DNA of 24,384 nucleotides from a virus: positions 1 to 24,384 of the IMG/VR virus record IMGVR_UViG_3300042564_001687; one strand, 5' to 3'. A program made the position numbers and the translations under genes. The notes below the pieces were generated by a model that worked only from the letters and a program-made list of their open reading frames with translations, had not been told where the DNA came from and did not search any database. How positions within the stretch are numbered: the stretch's first letter is position 1; every line of letters starts with the position of its first letter. Positions 15,051-21,451 of the stretch are shown here, in pieces.

Positions 15051-15850
15051 AAATCGAACAAGGACTAGGCAAAACGTATTACGAGCGCACAGCGACCCCT
15101 TCAGACCCCAAAGCGGGGCCTGTGTCAAAGTCTATGCTGTGGGATTTTAACAAGTCTGCGTTTAAATGGCGGCACAGCAAGCCAAGGGAGGCATCGAAGG
15201 CAATGGATCTGGGGACGCTTATCCACGCCGCAACGCTGGAGCCGGAAACCGTGGAAGACATCATCGCAATCTCTCCCTACGCAGATTTCCGCACAAAGGA
15301 AGCCCGCGAGTGGAAAGCGGCACAGGCCGAGTTAGGCAAAATCATCACGTCACGAGATGAAATCGACAAAGCCCTCTCCATTGCCGAGGCCGTCACGGAT
15401 GAATACCACTTGCAATTCGATGCCAGATATAAAACCGAGGTCGCCGTTTTTGGCAAGATCGGGGCAACAGAGGTAAAAGGACTAATCGACATCGTGCCGG
15501 ATGGGTTGGACTGCCTGATGGATCTCAAGACTACCGGAGAGATTGGAAGCCTAGAATCCCTCCAGCGGGTTATCGTCAACCGGGGCTATCACTGGCAAGC
15601 GGCACTCTACCTTGACCTCTGGAATGCAGCGGCAAACGAGAAGCGGACTCGGTTCGTGTTCTGCTTTGTTGAGGTTGAATCCCCGCACGAAACGGCATGG
15701 GTGGAATTATCTGAGAATTTGCTTGAACTCGGACGGGCAGGGTATATGAACGCCTTAGCCAAGTGGCAAACCTGCGTTGCAACGAACCACTGGCCGAAAC
15801 AAATCGAAGGAATCCAAACAATCGAAACACCTAAATACATCCAACAATGA
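15047..15850 (+). CDS. RecE-like PD-(D/E)XK exonuclease, 267 aa
   Basis: Matches the C-terminal nuclease domain of RecE/exonuclease VIII-type proteins: GTLIHAATLEPE (56-67, with H60), the catalytic pair D148 in KGLIDIVPDG and D159-x-K161 in MDLKTTGE, and the Q-motif YHWQAALYLD (Q184). The enzyme would resect double-stranded ends 5' to 3' to give 3' tails for ERF-mediated annealing. Length is normal for the free-standing phage form. It is followed by an SSB with a 4-nt overlap, the usual exonuclease-annealase-SSB module, although the annealase gene is 1.5 kb upstream. Confidence 0.85.
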   Translation: MKIEQGLGKTYYERTATPSDPKAGPVSKSMLWDFNKSAFKWRHSKPREASKAMDLGTLIHAATLEPETVEDIIAISPYADFRTKEAREWKAAQAELGKIITSRDEIDKALSIAEAVTDEYHLQFDARYKTEVAVFGKIGATEVKGLIDIVPDGLDCLMDLKTTGEIGSLESLQRVIVNRGYHWQAALYLDLWNAAANEKRTRFVFCFVEVESPHETAWVELSENLLELGRAGYMNALAKWQTCVATNHWPKQIEGIQTIETPKYIQQ

Positions 15851-16164
15851 AACAAACAATTGACATCAGCCTAGACGTTAGCAAGATCGACAAGACGGCT
15901 CTTTACGAGTCGCCAAAGACTGGGAAGAAATACCTGAGTATCTCGGTGCTTATCCGGGATGAAAAGGACCAATACGGAAACGATGGGTTCATCGTCCAAA
16001 AGATCAGCAAGGAACGTAAAGCATCTGGTGAAAAGGGGCCAATTCTCGGAAACGCGAAGATCATGGACTGGGATGCACCAAGGCAAAGTATGCACGGAAG
16101 TGAGAAGTCGAACGGGTATGCACCGCAAGCTCAGGACGATGACGATTCCGAAATCCCGTTTTGA
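15847..16164 (+). CDS. SSB-like single-stranded DNA-binding protein, 105 aa
   Basis: It has strand-rich sequence (IDISLDVSKIDKTALYESPK; YLSISVLIRDEKDQYG; GFIVQKISKE) compatible with an OB fold and, decisively, a C-terminal acidic tail ending DDDDSEIPF (97-105), the SSB C-terminal tip that recruits repair and replication proteins. Many phage SSBs of this size have little sequence similarity to bacterial SSB but keep the tail. The start overlaps the exonuclease stop (ATGA). Confidence 0.75.
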   Translation: MKQTIDISLDVSKIDKTALYESPKTGKKYLSISVLIRDEKDQYGNDGFIVQKISKERKASGEKGPILGNAKIMDWDAPRQSMHGSEKSNGYAPQAQDDDDSEIPF

Positions 16165-16183
16165 GTTATAATTATAAACCAAC

Positions 16184-16399
16184 ATGGAAATTGAAATTTT
16201 AACGCCAGTTGACGCACACAAAAACGGCTATTTGTCATTAACAACTCCCTACAACCAAGAAAACCCGCAGGATGTTGAGTGGATGCGAACGGTGATAAAC
16301 GACCTGAAGGGGTGCAAAATCGTCCTAGTAGAAGTGATCGGTGGCCTTGAGGTAGCGCGTCACAAATCTGAAATGATCCTCGCAGGGCAACGTATATGA
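16184..16399 (+). CDS. Hypothetical early protein, 71 aa
   Basis: A small alpha/beta protein: MEIEILTPVDAHKNGYLSLT, then ENPQDVEWMRTVINDLKG and a strand pair. No recognised motif. A TATAAT-like word (16167-16172) lies just upstream but no matching -35 is visible, so an internal promoter is doubtful. The stop overlaps the next start. Confidence 0.6.
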   Translation: MEIEILTPVDAHKNGYLSLTTPYNQENPQDVEWMRTVINDLKGCKIVLVEVIGGLEVARHKSEMILAGQRI

Positions 16400-16602
16400 G
16401 CGACCTATTCCCAGAAACAGGAGGCAACTTGTCCCCTCGCCTTAAATGGCAGGAAGACAAGCGAATCAAAACGCTGCGACGAGAAGACGGAAAGTGGGTC
16501 GCTTTCAAATCCGAGACCAGCCACAGCTACACCGACGAGGTGGAACTGGACGCAGTGATCGGACTCGCAAAGAAGCTAAAACTTAAACTTTGGAACGAAT
16601 GA
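16396..16602 (+). CDS. Hypothetical early protein, 68 aa
   Basis: ATGA overlaps at both ends. MSDLFPETGGNLSPRLKWQE followed by a basic middle (KRIKTLRREDGKW) and a helical C-terminus (LDAVIGLAKKLKLKLW). Not recognised; perhaps a small DNA-interacting protein. Confidence 0.6.
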   Translation: MSDLFPETGGNLSPRLKWQEDKRIKTLRREDGKWVAFKSETSHSYTDEVELDAVIGLAKKLKLKLWNE

Positions 16603-16943
16603 ATCCTGAACAACAACGAATTGCCATCGCGGAGGCGTGTGGGTGGACTAAGATCAGACTTCACCCTCGATGGGTAAGCGATATTGGAAGCGAATTTCCG
16701 CCCACTCTTTGTGGGACACACCCAAGCAAAGGCAGACCTGAAGGAATCCCTTGGTGGGGGCCATTACCAGACTACCTCAACGACCTCAACGCGATGCACG
16801 AAGCGGAGAATGTGCTGACGAACGAACAATGGTGGTTGTTTGTGGAGTTTCTTACTGAAACCCGTGGTGGTGGTGTAGCTCTTTGTATTTCAGCCACCTC
16901 CGCTCAACGCGCAGAGGCCTTTTTAAAAACACTGAACCTATGA
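16599..16943 (+). CDS. Phage ABA-sandwich-like protein, 114 aa
   Basis: MNPEQQRIAIAEACGWTK, then a variable loop, PDYLNDLNAMHEAENVL and the C-terminal ATSAQRAEAFLKTLNL form a pattern I associate with phage ABA-sandwich proteins (alpha-beta-alpha, unknown function, very common in phages). The start at 16599 is set by the ATGA overlap; an in-frame ATG at 16590 lies inside the previous gene. Its 3' end is partly repeated downstream at about 17385-17430 (see the duplication finding). Confidence 0.65.
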   Translation: MNPEQQRIAIAEACGWTKIRLHPRWVSDIGSEFPPTLCGTHPSKGRPEGIPWWGPLPDYLNDLNAMHEAENVLTNEQWWLFVEFLTETRGGGVALCISATSAQRAEAFLKTLNL

Positions 16944-17338
16944 AAACCATGAATAAAGACACACCTGAATCCAATAAAGCAAAAATTGCGTTTACCTCGC
17001 TGTTTGCAAATGATGATGCCTACTGGATACCATACACAGTTGGCACGAAGCTCGAACGCGAGCGCAACGAGGCGCGCGAAGATTTGAAATTCAAAGAGAA
17101 GTTATGCGCCGAGCTGACGAAACAGCTACGCAAGGAGCAACAGCTGCATGTCCAGACTCTGAACGAGCGGGACGAGGCGCGAAAGATCGCCGCAGAACTC
17201 CGCGAGGCGCTGCAATTCGTGGCGACCGACAAAATCGCCAACGCTGCGGACATGCGCTGCCGCGCCGCTCGCGCACTGGAATTTTGTCCCGAGAACGAAA
17301 AAAGCCCATGCGCGGGCGCAACTAAAATGAAATCATGA
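16940..17338 (+). CDS. Coiled-coil protein with KLERERNEAR repeat, 132 aa
   Basis: The start overlaps the previous stop (ATGA); an alternative ATG is at 16949. After DTPESNKAKI the protein is a long heptad-rich coiled coil: KLERERNEAREDLKFKE, then QLHVQTLNERDEARKIAAEL. A 'TPET/S ... KLERERDEAR' pattern recurs in hypothetical phage proteins I associate with Verrucomicrobiota-type genomes. It is a paralogue of the next gene. Structural or scaffold role unknown. The C-terminal end (FCPENEKSPCAGATKMKS) looks unstructured. Confidence 0.65.
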   Translation: MKTMNKDTPESNKAKIAFTSLFANDDAYWIPYTVGTKLERERNEAREDLKFKEKLCAELTKQLRKEQQLHVQTLNERDEARKIAAELREALQFVATDKIANAADMRCRAARALEFCPENEKSPCAGATKMKS

Positions 17339-17685
17339 AAACGAAATCCTGCCGAAAATGCTCACCCCAAGGCAAACGCTGCGACTGTCCAACGAGCCGA
17401 GGCCTTTCTCAAAACACTGAACCTATGGAAACCATGACAGACACACCAGAGACAGACGGGGAATGGAATCGGCTCGCTTGCCAAGACCACCCGGAATTTG
17501 AACGGAACCTAGCTGACTTCGCCCGCAAGCTCGAACGCGAGCGGGACGAGGCGCGGAAGTGGGGGTGCATGCGAGTTTTTCAGCTGGCTCAGGAGCGGGA
17601 CGAGATCCGCACCCAGTTGCGTAAGGAACAACGGCTGCATGTCCAGACGCTTAATGAGCGAGACGAGGCGCGGGAAATACTTTAA
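17335..17685 (+). CDS. Coiled-coil paralogue, 116 aa; start uncertain
   Basis: From M34 (17434, MTDTPETDGEW) it is a shortened, diverged copy of the preceding protein: KLERERDEARK, EIRTQLRKEQRLHVQTLNER and DEAREIL. The longer start (17335) has the A-rich leader and ATGA overlap and adds a Cys-rich segment (SCRKCSPQGKRCDC) plus a stretch translated from the old 3' end of an ABA-sandwich gene in a new frame (SRGLSQNTEP). This therefore looks like a fusion made by duplication; either start is possible. Confidence 0.6.
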   Translation: MKTKSCRKCSPQGKRCDCPTSRGLSQNTEPMETMTDTPETDGEWNRLACQDHPEFERNLADFARKLERERDEARKWGCMRVFQLAQERDEIRTQLRKEQRLHVQTLNERDEAREIL

Positions 17686-17696
17686 CACATGAAGTC

Positions 17697-18119
17697 ATGA
17701 GAACTATAATTGGGATAGATCCCGGAACCAATGGAGGAATCGCATGGATCACAGACGGGAAACCCTGCGTGGAGAAAATGCCTGACACGTTGCAGGACTT
17801 GTGGGAGCTACTCCGTGACATTGCCGTCGAAGGTCAATGCATGGCGTATCTTGAGCAAGTTCATAGCTCGCCACAGATGGGGGTTGTCTCAAGCTTCACC
17901 TTTGGCAACGGCTTCGGACGCCTCGAAATGGCACTGACAGCAGCGGAAATCCCCTTTGAACGTGTCAGGCCGCAAGTCTGGCAAAGGGCAATGGGATGCA
18001 TGACCAAGGGCGATAAGAACGTCTCAAAGCGCAAAGCTCAGGAGCTATTCCCGAACATCAAGGTGAATCACGCAATTGCAGACGCACTACTAATCGCAAC
18101 CTATGGAACCAGACAATGA
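17697..18119 (+). CDS. RuvC-like Holliday junction resolvase, 140 aa
   Basis: The RNase H-like fold of RuvC-type nucleases is visible: IIGIDPGTNGGIAWI with catalytic D8, AYLEQVHSSPQMG with E53, and HAIADALLIATYG with H125 and D129. Length matches phage resolvases. It would cleave four-way junctions and branched DNA to finish recombination or prepare concatemers for packaging. A mini-ORF (ATGAAGTCATGA) precedes its ATG. The stop overlaps the next start, and a copy of its last 13 codons lies at 18359-18400. Confidence 0.85.
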   Translation: MRTIIGIDPGTNGGIAWITDGKPCVEKMPDTLQDLWELLRDIAVEGQCMAYLEQVHSSPQMGVVSSFTFGNGFGRLEMALTAAEIPFERVRPQVWQRAMGCMTKGDKNVSKRKAQELFPNIKVNHAIADALLIATYGTRQ

Positions 18120-18355
18120 AATATAGAGAAACAAACCACTATTACCTGAAATGCTTTCACGATGAATTTGGGCGCGAAGTAGATTCTCTTTTAGATGGAA
18201 TTGAAAGTAATAAAATCCCGAAAGGACTTGAGCATTACGGAGTGGCTATAAAGAGTAAAAATCAATGGCTTAGGGTTTACTTCTCAGTTAAATCCAACGA
18301 GTTTTATTTAGAAGGATTTGATTCGGAAGGAAATCTAGCGCACATTATGCTATGA
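18116..18355 (+). CDS. Hypothetical inserted gene, 79 aa, AT-rich
   Basis: MKYRETNHYYLKCFHDEFGR onward, with two strands (VAIKSKNQWLRVYFSV, NEFYLEGFDSEGN), perhaps a small beta-sheet protein. Base use is visibly more AT-rich than its neighbours, and it lies exactly between the resolvase stop and a second copy of the resolvase's final codons. This points to insertion of the gene at the resolvase 3' end. No known family. Confidence 0.65.
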   Translation: MKYRETNHYYLKCFHDEFGREVDSLLDGIESNKIPKGLEHYGVAIKSKNQWLRVYFSVKSNEFYLEGFDSEGNLAHIML

Positions 18356-18358
18356 TCC

Positions 18359-18400
18359 GCTGACGCATTACTAATCGCCTCATACGGGGCAAAACAATAA
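18359..18400 (+). pseudogene. Remnant of a second resolvase 3' end
   Basis: These 42 nt translate to ADALLIASYGAKQ and a stop, against ADALLIATYGTRQ and a stop at the end of the intact resolvase (18078-18119), with 10 of 13 residues identical. The codons differ at third positions, so it is not a recent tandem copy but probably the original end displaced by recombination with a related phage. It has no start of its own. Confidence 0.75.
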
Positions 18401-18414
18401 ACGAAATAAACGAA

Positions 18415-18675
18415 ATGACACCAATTGACAGAAATCCAGATATTGATCTCGACAAAGAAGAAATTCCTGCTGGGATGAACCTCGTTGAAGGGAAATGCCT
18501 AATGCACACAGCCAGATCGAATAAAATTCCTTTTGGGGTAGCTTCAGCAAGAAGCACTGAATCCAAGAACTCAAGGAGGGACACAATCGGACTAATTATC
18601 CGAGACTCCGATCTTGAGCGATTCAAGAAAGCCGTGGAAAAGAAGATTGAAAAAAGATCATTGAAAAACAAATAA
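18415..18675 (+). CDS. Hypothetical early protein, 86 aa
   Basis: Leader ATAAACGAAATAAACGAA. It has an acidic N-terminus (DRNPDIDLDKEEIP) and a basic helical C-terminus (LERFKKAVEKKIEKRSLK). No motif recognised. It lies between the resolvase region and the nucleotide-pool gene. Slightly AT-rich. Confidence 0.6.
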   Translation: MTPIDRNPDIDLDKEEIPAGMNLVEGKCLMHTARSNKIPFGVASARSTESKNSRRDTIGLIIRDSDLERFKKAVEKKIEKRSLKNK

Positions 18676-18680
18676 TATCT

Positions 18681-19010
18681 ATGAATCCCAATGACCCAAA
18701 AGGCGCGGCTGGCGCACTCAAGACGCCACTAGGATTAATCCCTCCTTGTGCGATGAACCAAACCGCGCTTGTTCATAAATTTGGAGCCTCTAGATATGGC
18801 CCATTCAACTGGCGAGATACCGGAGTATGCGCTTCAACATACGTGAACGCTATCATGCGCCATTTGAACGCGTGGAGAGACGGAGAGGATCTCGACCCCG
18901 AATCAGGAATCTCTCACATAGCGCACATTGCTTGTAGTTGCAACATCCTTATGGATGCGGACTACTGCGGAACTTTGATGGACGACAGAAACAAAGCACA
19001 AAACAAATGA
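18681..19010 (+). CDS. dATP/dGTP pyrophosphohydrolase-like protein (DUF5664 family)
   Basis: A 109-aa protein with the family signature TPLGLIPPCAM (about 15-25), HKFGASRYGPFNWRD (32-46), the helix YVNAIMRHLNAWRDGEDLD with the acidic/His metal-site pattern, and ESGISHIAHIACSCNILMD. This all-helical family, related to MazG-type pyrophosphohydrolases, is annotated as a dATP/dGTP diphosphohydrolase N-terminal domain in phages. It would hydrolyse dNTP to dNMP and pyrophosphate in the phage-infected cell, possibly to shape nucleotide pools. No PurZ-like gene is present in this window, so a modified-base genome is not shown. Confidence 0.8.
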   Translation: MNPNDPKGAAGALKTPLGLIPPCAMNQTALVHKFGASRYGPFNWRDTGVCASTYVNAIMRHLNAWRDGEDLDPESGISHIAHIACSCNILMDADYCGTLMDDRNKAQNK

Positions 19011-19216
19011 ACAAAACAATTGCAAAATTACAGGAACGAATCGAGGAACTTGTTTCCGAAAACGAAGCGTGGAAGAAAGAAGCAGAACGCTGGCGTGACA
19101 TGTATATTGAATTCGATGAAATGCTTGAAAAAGATCTTGAGAAGGCCAAGACGCGCATTGAAAATGTAACGGCCAAAATCAAATCTCTGGAAAAAGAAAT
19201 TAACAACAACTACTAA
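19007..19216 (+). CDS. Coiled-coil mini-protein, 69 aa
   Basis: The start overlaps the previous stop (ATGA), so 19007 is chosen over an in-frame ATG at 18938. The protein is one long coiled coil (NKTIAKLQERIEELVSENEA, then EKAKTRIENVTAKIKSLEKE). It could be an oligomerising partner or regulator. Unknown family. Confidence 0.6.
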   Translation: MNKTIAKLQERIEELVSENEAWKKEAERWRDMYIEFDEMLEKDLEKAKTRIENVTAKIKSLEKEINNNY

Positions 19217-19219
19217 AAC

Positions 19220-19420
19220 ATGAAGCCCAATTACTATCAAATCATCAGGGAATGCGTTGAAACAGGAACCCGTCACGGAGTGTCCCGAGCACATAAGCAT
19301 ACCGATGACCCGCCATACGACGTTATTGAAACCTGCGTTCAGGACGCGATTATGCTTGAAATCACAACTAAATTTAGCTTTGCTCCATGCGAAGACGAAA
19401 TCAACTACCAAGAACTATGA
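19220..19420 (+). CDS. Conserved phage hypothetical protein, 66 aa
   Basis: MKPNYYQIIRECVETGTRHG, RAHKHTDDPPYDVIETCVQD and a C-terminal helix form a small helical protein of a type I recall in phage early regions, function unknown. The His/Asp-rich middle could bind metal. The stop overlaps the next start. Confidence 0.65.
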   Translation: MKPNYYQIIRECVETGTRHGVSRAHKHTDDPPYDVIETCVQDAIMLEITTKFSFAPCEDEINYQEL

Positions 19421-19620
19421 AAAAAAGCGTAATCGAAAAATTGGAATCATGGCTGTGGCGCGGTTATGGAATCACTCAGCTTCAGGCACTTGAGAAGTGG
19501 GGCTGTATGCGACTATCCGCTAGGATCAACGAACTGCGGAAGATCGGAATGCCAATCATCACGCATACCATCAAGCAAAACGGCAAGAGCTTCGCCAAAT
19601 ACACAATTACAAAACCATGA
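19417..19620 (+). CDS. Winged-helix (HTH_39-like) DNA-binding protein, 67 aa
   Basis: The start overlaps the previous stop (ATGA), favouring 19417 over an in-frame ATG at 19387. The sequence SWLWRGYGITQLQALEKWG, then MRLSARINELRKIGMPIIT and a strand pair (NGKSFAKYTI), fits the small phage winged-helix family (helix-turn-helix plus wing, 'ITxxQALxxxG..RLxARIxxLRKxG'). It may be an early transcription regulator. Confidence 0.75.
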   Translation: MKKSVIEKLESWLWRGYGITQLQALEKWGCMRLSARINELRKIGMPIITHTIKQNGKSFAKYTITKP

Positions 19621-19922
19621 CAAGACAAGAAGTAATTCAAAAGCAGACTGACGAAATCATGGATGAATTTGATTTCGAGCTAGTCAGGAAGATGTTTGAG
19701 GAAAACAAGTGGACCTATCACGGGAAGCTTGAAACCCCTTCGCTTGGAGAACTAAGGAAGCTAGCAAGACAAGTCATAAGAGGCGCAGCCGATGAGGGGT
19801 ATTGCTTTTCTGGGAGATTCTCCGCAGTTTGCGCCGAGGACTCTGACGAGAAGTGGTTGCGGCTAAACCTCATGTTTACCCCGACAAGCTGGTTCATTGA
19901 TGAAGGGGAGGTATACGAATGA
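19617..19922 (+). CDS. Hypothetical early protein, 101 aa
   Basis: ATGA overlap at its start and at its end. Residues 1-60 are helical (MTRQEVIQKQTDEIMDEFDF; SLGELRKLARQVIRGAADEG) and the C-terminus is strand-rich (FSAVCAEDSDEKWLRLNLMF). I do not recognise the family. Confidence 0.6.
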   Translation: MTRQEVIQKQTDEIMDEFDFELVRKMFEENKWTYHGKLETPSLGELRKLARQVIRGAADEGYCFSGRFSAVCAEDSDEKWLRLNLMFTPTSWFIDEGEVYE

Positions 19923-20095
19923 GCGCAGGAAAGGGCGATACGCCAAGACCCGTTGATGCGAAACGCTACGGGGAAAACTACGACAACATATTCAGAAAGT
20001 GGCAAACTACACAAAAGACAACGGATTTAGAATCATCGCAGGAAGACCAAGACACAAACCATGGGAGCAACGAGTTACCGCCACATTTCGACTGA
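19919..20095 (+). CDS. 'GKGDTPRPVD' phage protein, 58 aa
   Basis: The start overlaps the previous stop (ATGA). The N-terminus (GKGDTPRPVD, RYGENYDNIF) is a pattern very common in small phage proteins, though the function is unknown; the tail is acidic and Ser/Gln-rich. Its last 97 nt overlap, out of frame, the start of the next gene. Too short for many gene finders. Confidence 0.65.
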   Translation: MSAGKGDTPRPVDAKRYGENYDNIFRKWQTTQKTTDLESSQEDQDTNHGSNELPPHFD

Positions 20096-20298
20096 CCTAC
20101 GAGACTTACCAGCGAATCCAGAGACTTGCCAAGAGGGAAAGAATTATTCCATCAAAAGCACTGGAATTACTGGTAAGAACCGCTGAATCAGAAAGAATCG
20201 AGCCGACGCAAGTAGTGGACTACACCAAGATCCACCACAAGAGCAGTTATTCCTGTTCAAACATTTTAGACAAACACTTCAACAACATAAGCCAATGA
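19999..20298 (+). CDS. Ribbon-helix-helix-like DNA-binding protein, 99 aa (GTG start)
   Basis: Read from GTG at 19999 (AAA GTG GCA AAC). Residues about 25-60 (VTATFRLTYETYQRIQRLAKRE, followed by RIIPSKALELLV) have a strand plus two helices as in CopG/MetJ-type ribbon-helix-helix proteins, which bind operators as dimers. The first 30 residues overlap the 58-aa gene in another frame; no good ATG exists in this frame nearby, so a later non-ATG start is possible. The stop overlaps the next start (ATGA). Confidence 0.6.
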   Translation: MANYTKDNGFRIIAGRPRHKPWEQRVTATFRLTYETYQRIQRLAKRERIIPSKALELLVRTAESERIEPTQVVDYTKIHHKSSYSCSNILDKHFNNISQ

Positions 20299-20582
20299 AA
20301 CTAAACGAGAAACAACTAAAAATGATTATTGATGCTCACGTCGCCTTGGGGATAGCGACCGACAAAGCATTTGATGCGGGATGCCTTGACATAAACGGGC
20401 CACTTTTCGACGCTGTTTGGCGTGGATTTGAGAGAGTGGTGAGCGTGGTGGATGACGGCGCATGGATCTCATGGTTTGTTTATGACAACGACATGGGAAA
20501 AAAAGGCTTGAGCGTCACGATCAACGAAAAGAAAATGAAGGTCAAGACAGTAAAGGCACTCCTAAAAATAATGAACTCATGA
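20295..20582 (+). CDS. Hypothetical early protein, 95 aa
   Basis: ATGA overlap at both ends. An alpha/beta protein (LKMIIDAHVALGIATDKAFD; RVVSVVDDGAWISWFVYDND; KKMKVKTVKALLKIM). No motif recognised. It directly precedes the PP-loop enzyme, so may act with it. Confidence 0.6.
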   Translation: MKLNEKQLKMIIDAHVALGIATDKAFDAGCLDINGPLFDAVWRGFERVVSVVDDGAWISWFVYDNDMGKKGLSVTINEKKMKVKTVKALLKIMNS

Positions 20583-21451
20583 AATTATTCGATCCACCAC
20601 CACCAACTCAATGGAACGTCCTGAATCTCGGGGCTGGAGTGCAGTCATCTTGTCTCGCCCTGATGGCAGCTAAGGGAGAAGTGACACCAATGCCGGACTT
20701 TGCGGTATTTGCTGATACTCAAGCAGAGCCACAGAGCGTTTACGATTGGCTTGACTGGCTGGAAAAGCAGCTACCCTTTCCCGTTTATAGGGTCACGAAA
20801 GGGAATTTGGAAGATGATAGCCTTAAGCCTGCGGTGGCAACAGCCAGAGCATTACATTATGACGAAGGAGAGGAATATATGCGGCGCATCATCCCTGTGT
20901 TTGGACAACTTCCAAACGGGACTAAGACGGCGGCGATTGGACGAAGTTGCACCGCCGACTACAAGATTAGAGTGATTGAGAAGAAGATTATCGAAAAGTG
21001 CGGGATAACTCGCGGTCAGAAAGACACAACCGTGACACAGTGGGTTGGGATCTCATGGGACGAGATGCAGAGAGCCAAAAACGCCAGACTACCTTGGACT
21101 CAGATTCGGTGGCCTCTTATTGAAAAACAGATGAAGAGACACGCCTGTCTCCAGTGGATGAGGGATAATGGTTATCCAGAACCACCAAGATCGGCTTGTG
21201 TTTGGTGTCCATTCCATTCCGATACTGAATGGCGCAGACTCCGAGATGAAGAGCCAATGGAGTTCCAGAGAGCCGTGAAATTTGACAGGGATGTCCGCGA
21301 GTTATCCAGAAAAGACAGGGCGATGAACATGACTGTTTACTTACACAATTCCTGTAAACCACTTGACGAGATAGATTTCGACTCCGACGAGCAAAAGGGA
21401 CAACAGGTTTGGGACTTCCAAGCCGAATGTGAAGGGATGTGCGGAGTATGA
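20579..21451 (+). CDS. PP-loop / PAPS reductase-like phage enzyme, 290 aa
   Basis: The N-terminus carries a PP-loop-type nucleotide site, NLGAGVQSSCLALMA (residues 16-30, variant of SGGxDS), followed by the adenine-nucleotide alpha-hydrolase strand FAVFADTQAEPQSVYDWLDW. Conserved Cys are C124 (GRSCTADYK), C190, C207 and C210 (SACVWCPFHSD), suggesting a zinc or iron-sulfur site. The phage family is widespread but its substrate is unknown; related enzymes activate sulfate, or modify DNA or tRNA. It overlaps both neighbours by 4 nt. Not a sulfur-assimilation gene by context. Confidence 0.8.
   Translation: MKLFDPPPPTQWNVLNLGAGVQSSCLALMAAKGEVTPMPDFAVFADTQAEPQSVYDWLDWLEKQLPFPVYRVTKGNLEDDSLKPAVATARALHYDEGEEYMRRIIPVFGQLPNGTKTAAIGRSCTADYKIRVIEKKIIEKCGITRGQKDTTVTQWVGISWDEMQRAKNARLPWTQIRWPLIEKQMKRHACLQWMRDNGYPEPPRSACVWCPFHSDTEWRRLRDEEPMEFQRAVKFDRDVRELSRKDRAMNMTVYLHNSCKPLDEIDFDSDEQKGQQVWDFQAECEGMCGV

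Noticed and set aside
15219-15227. DnaA-box-like TTATCCACG
   Set aside because: A single near match inside the exonuclease coding sequence, not clustered with others; chance is the simpler explanation.
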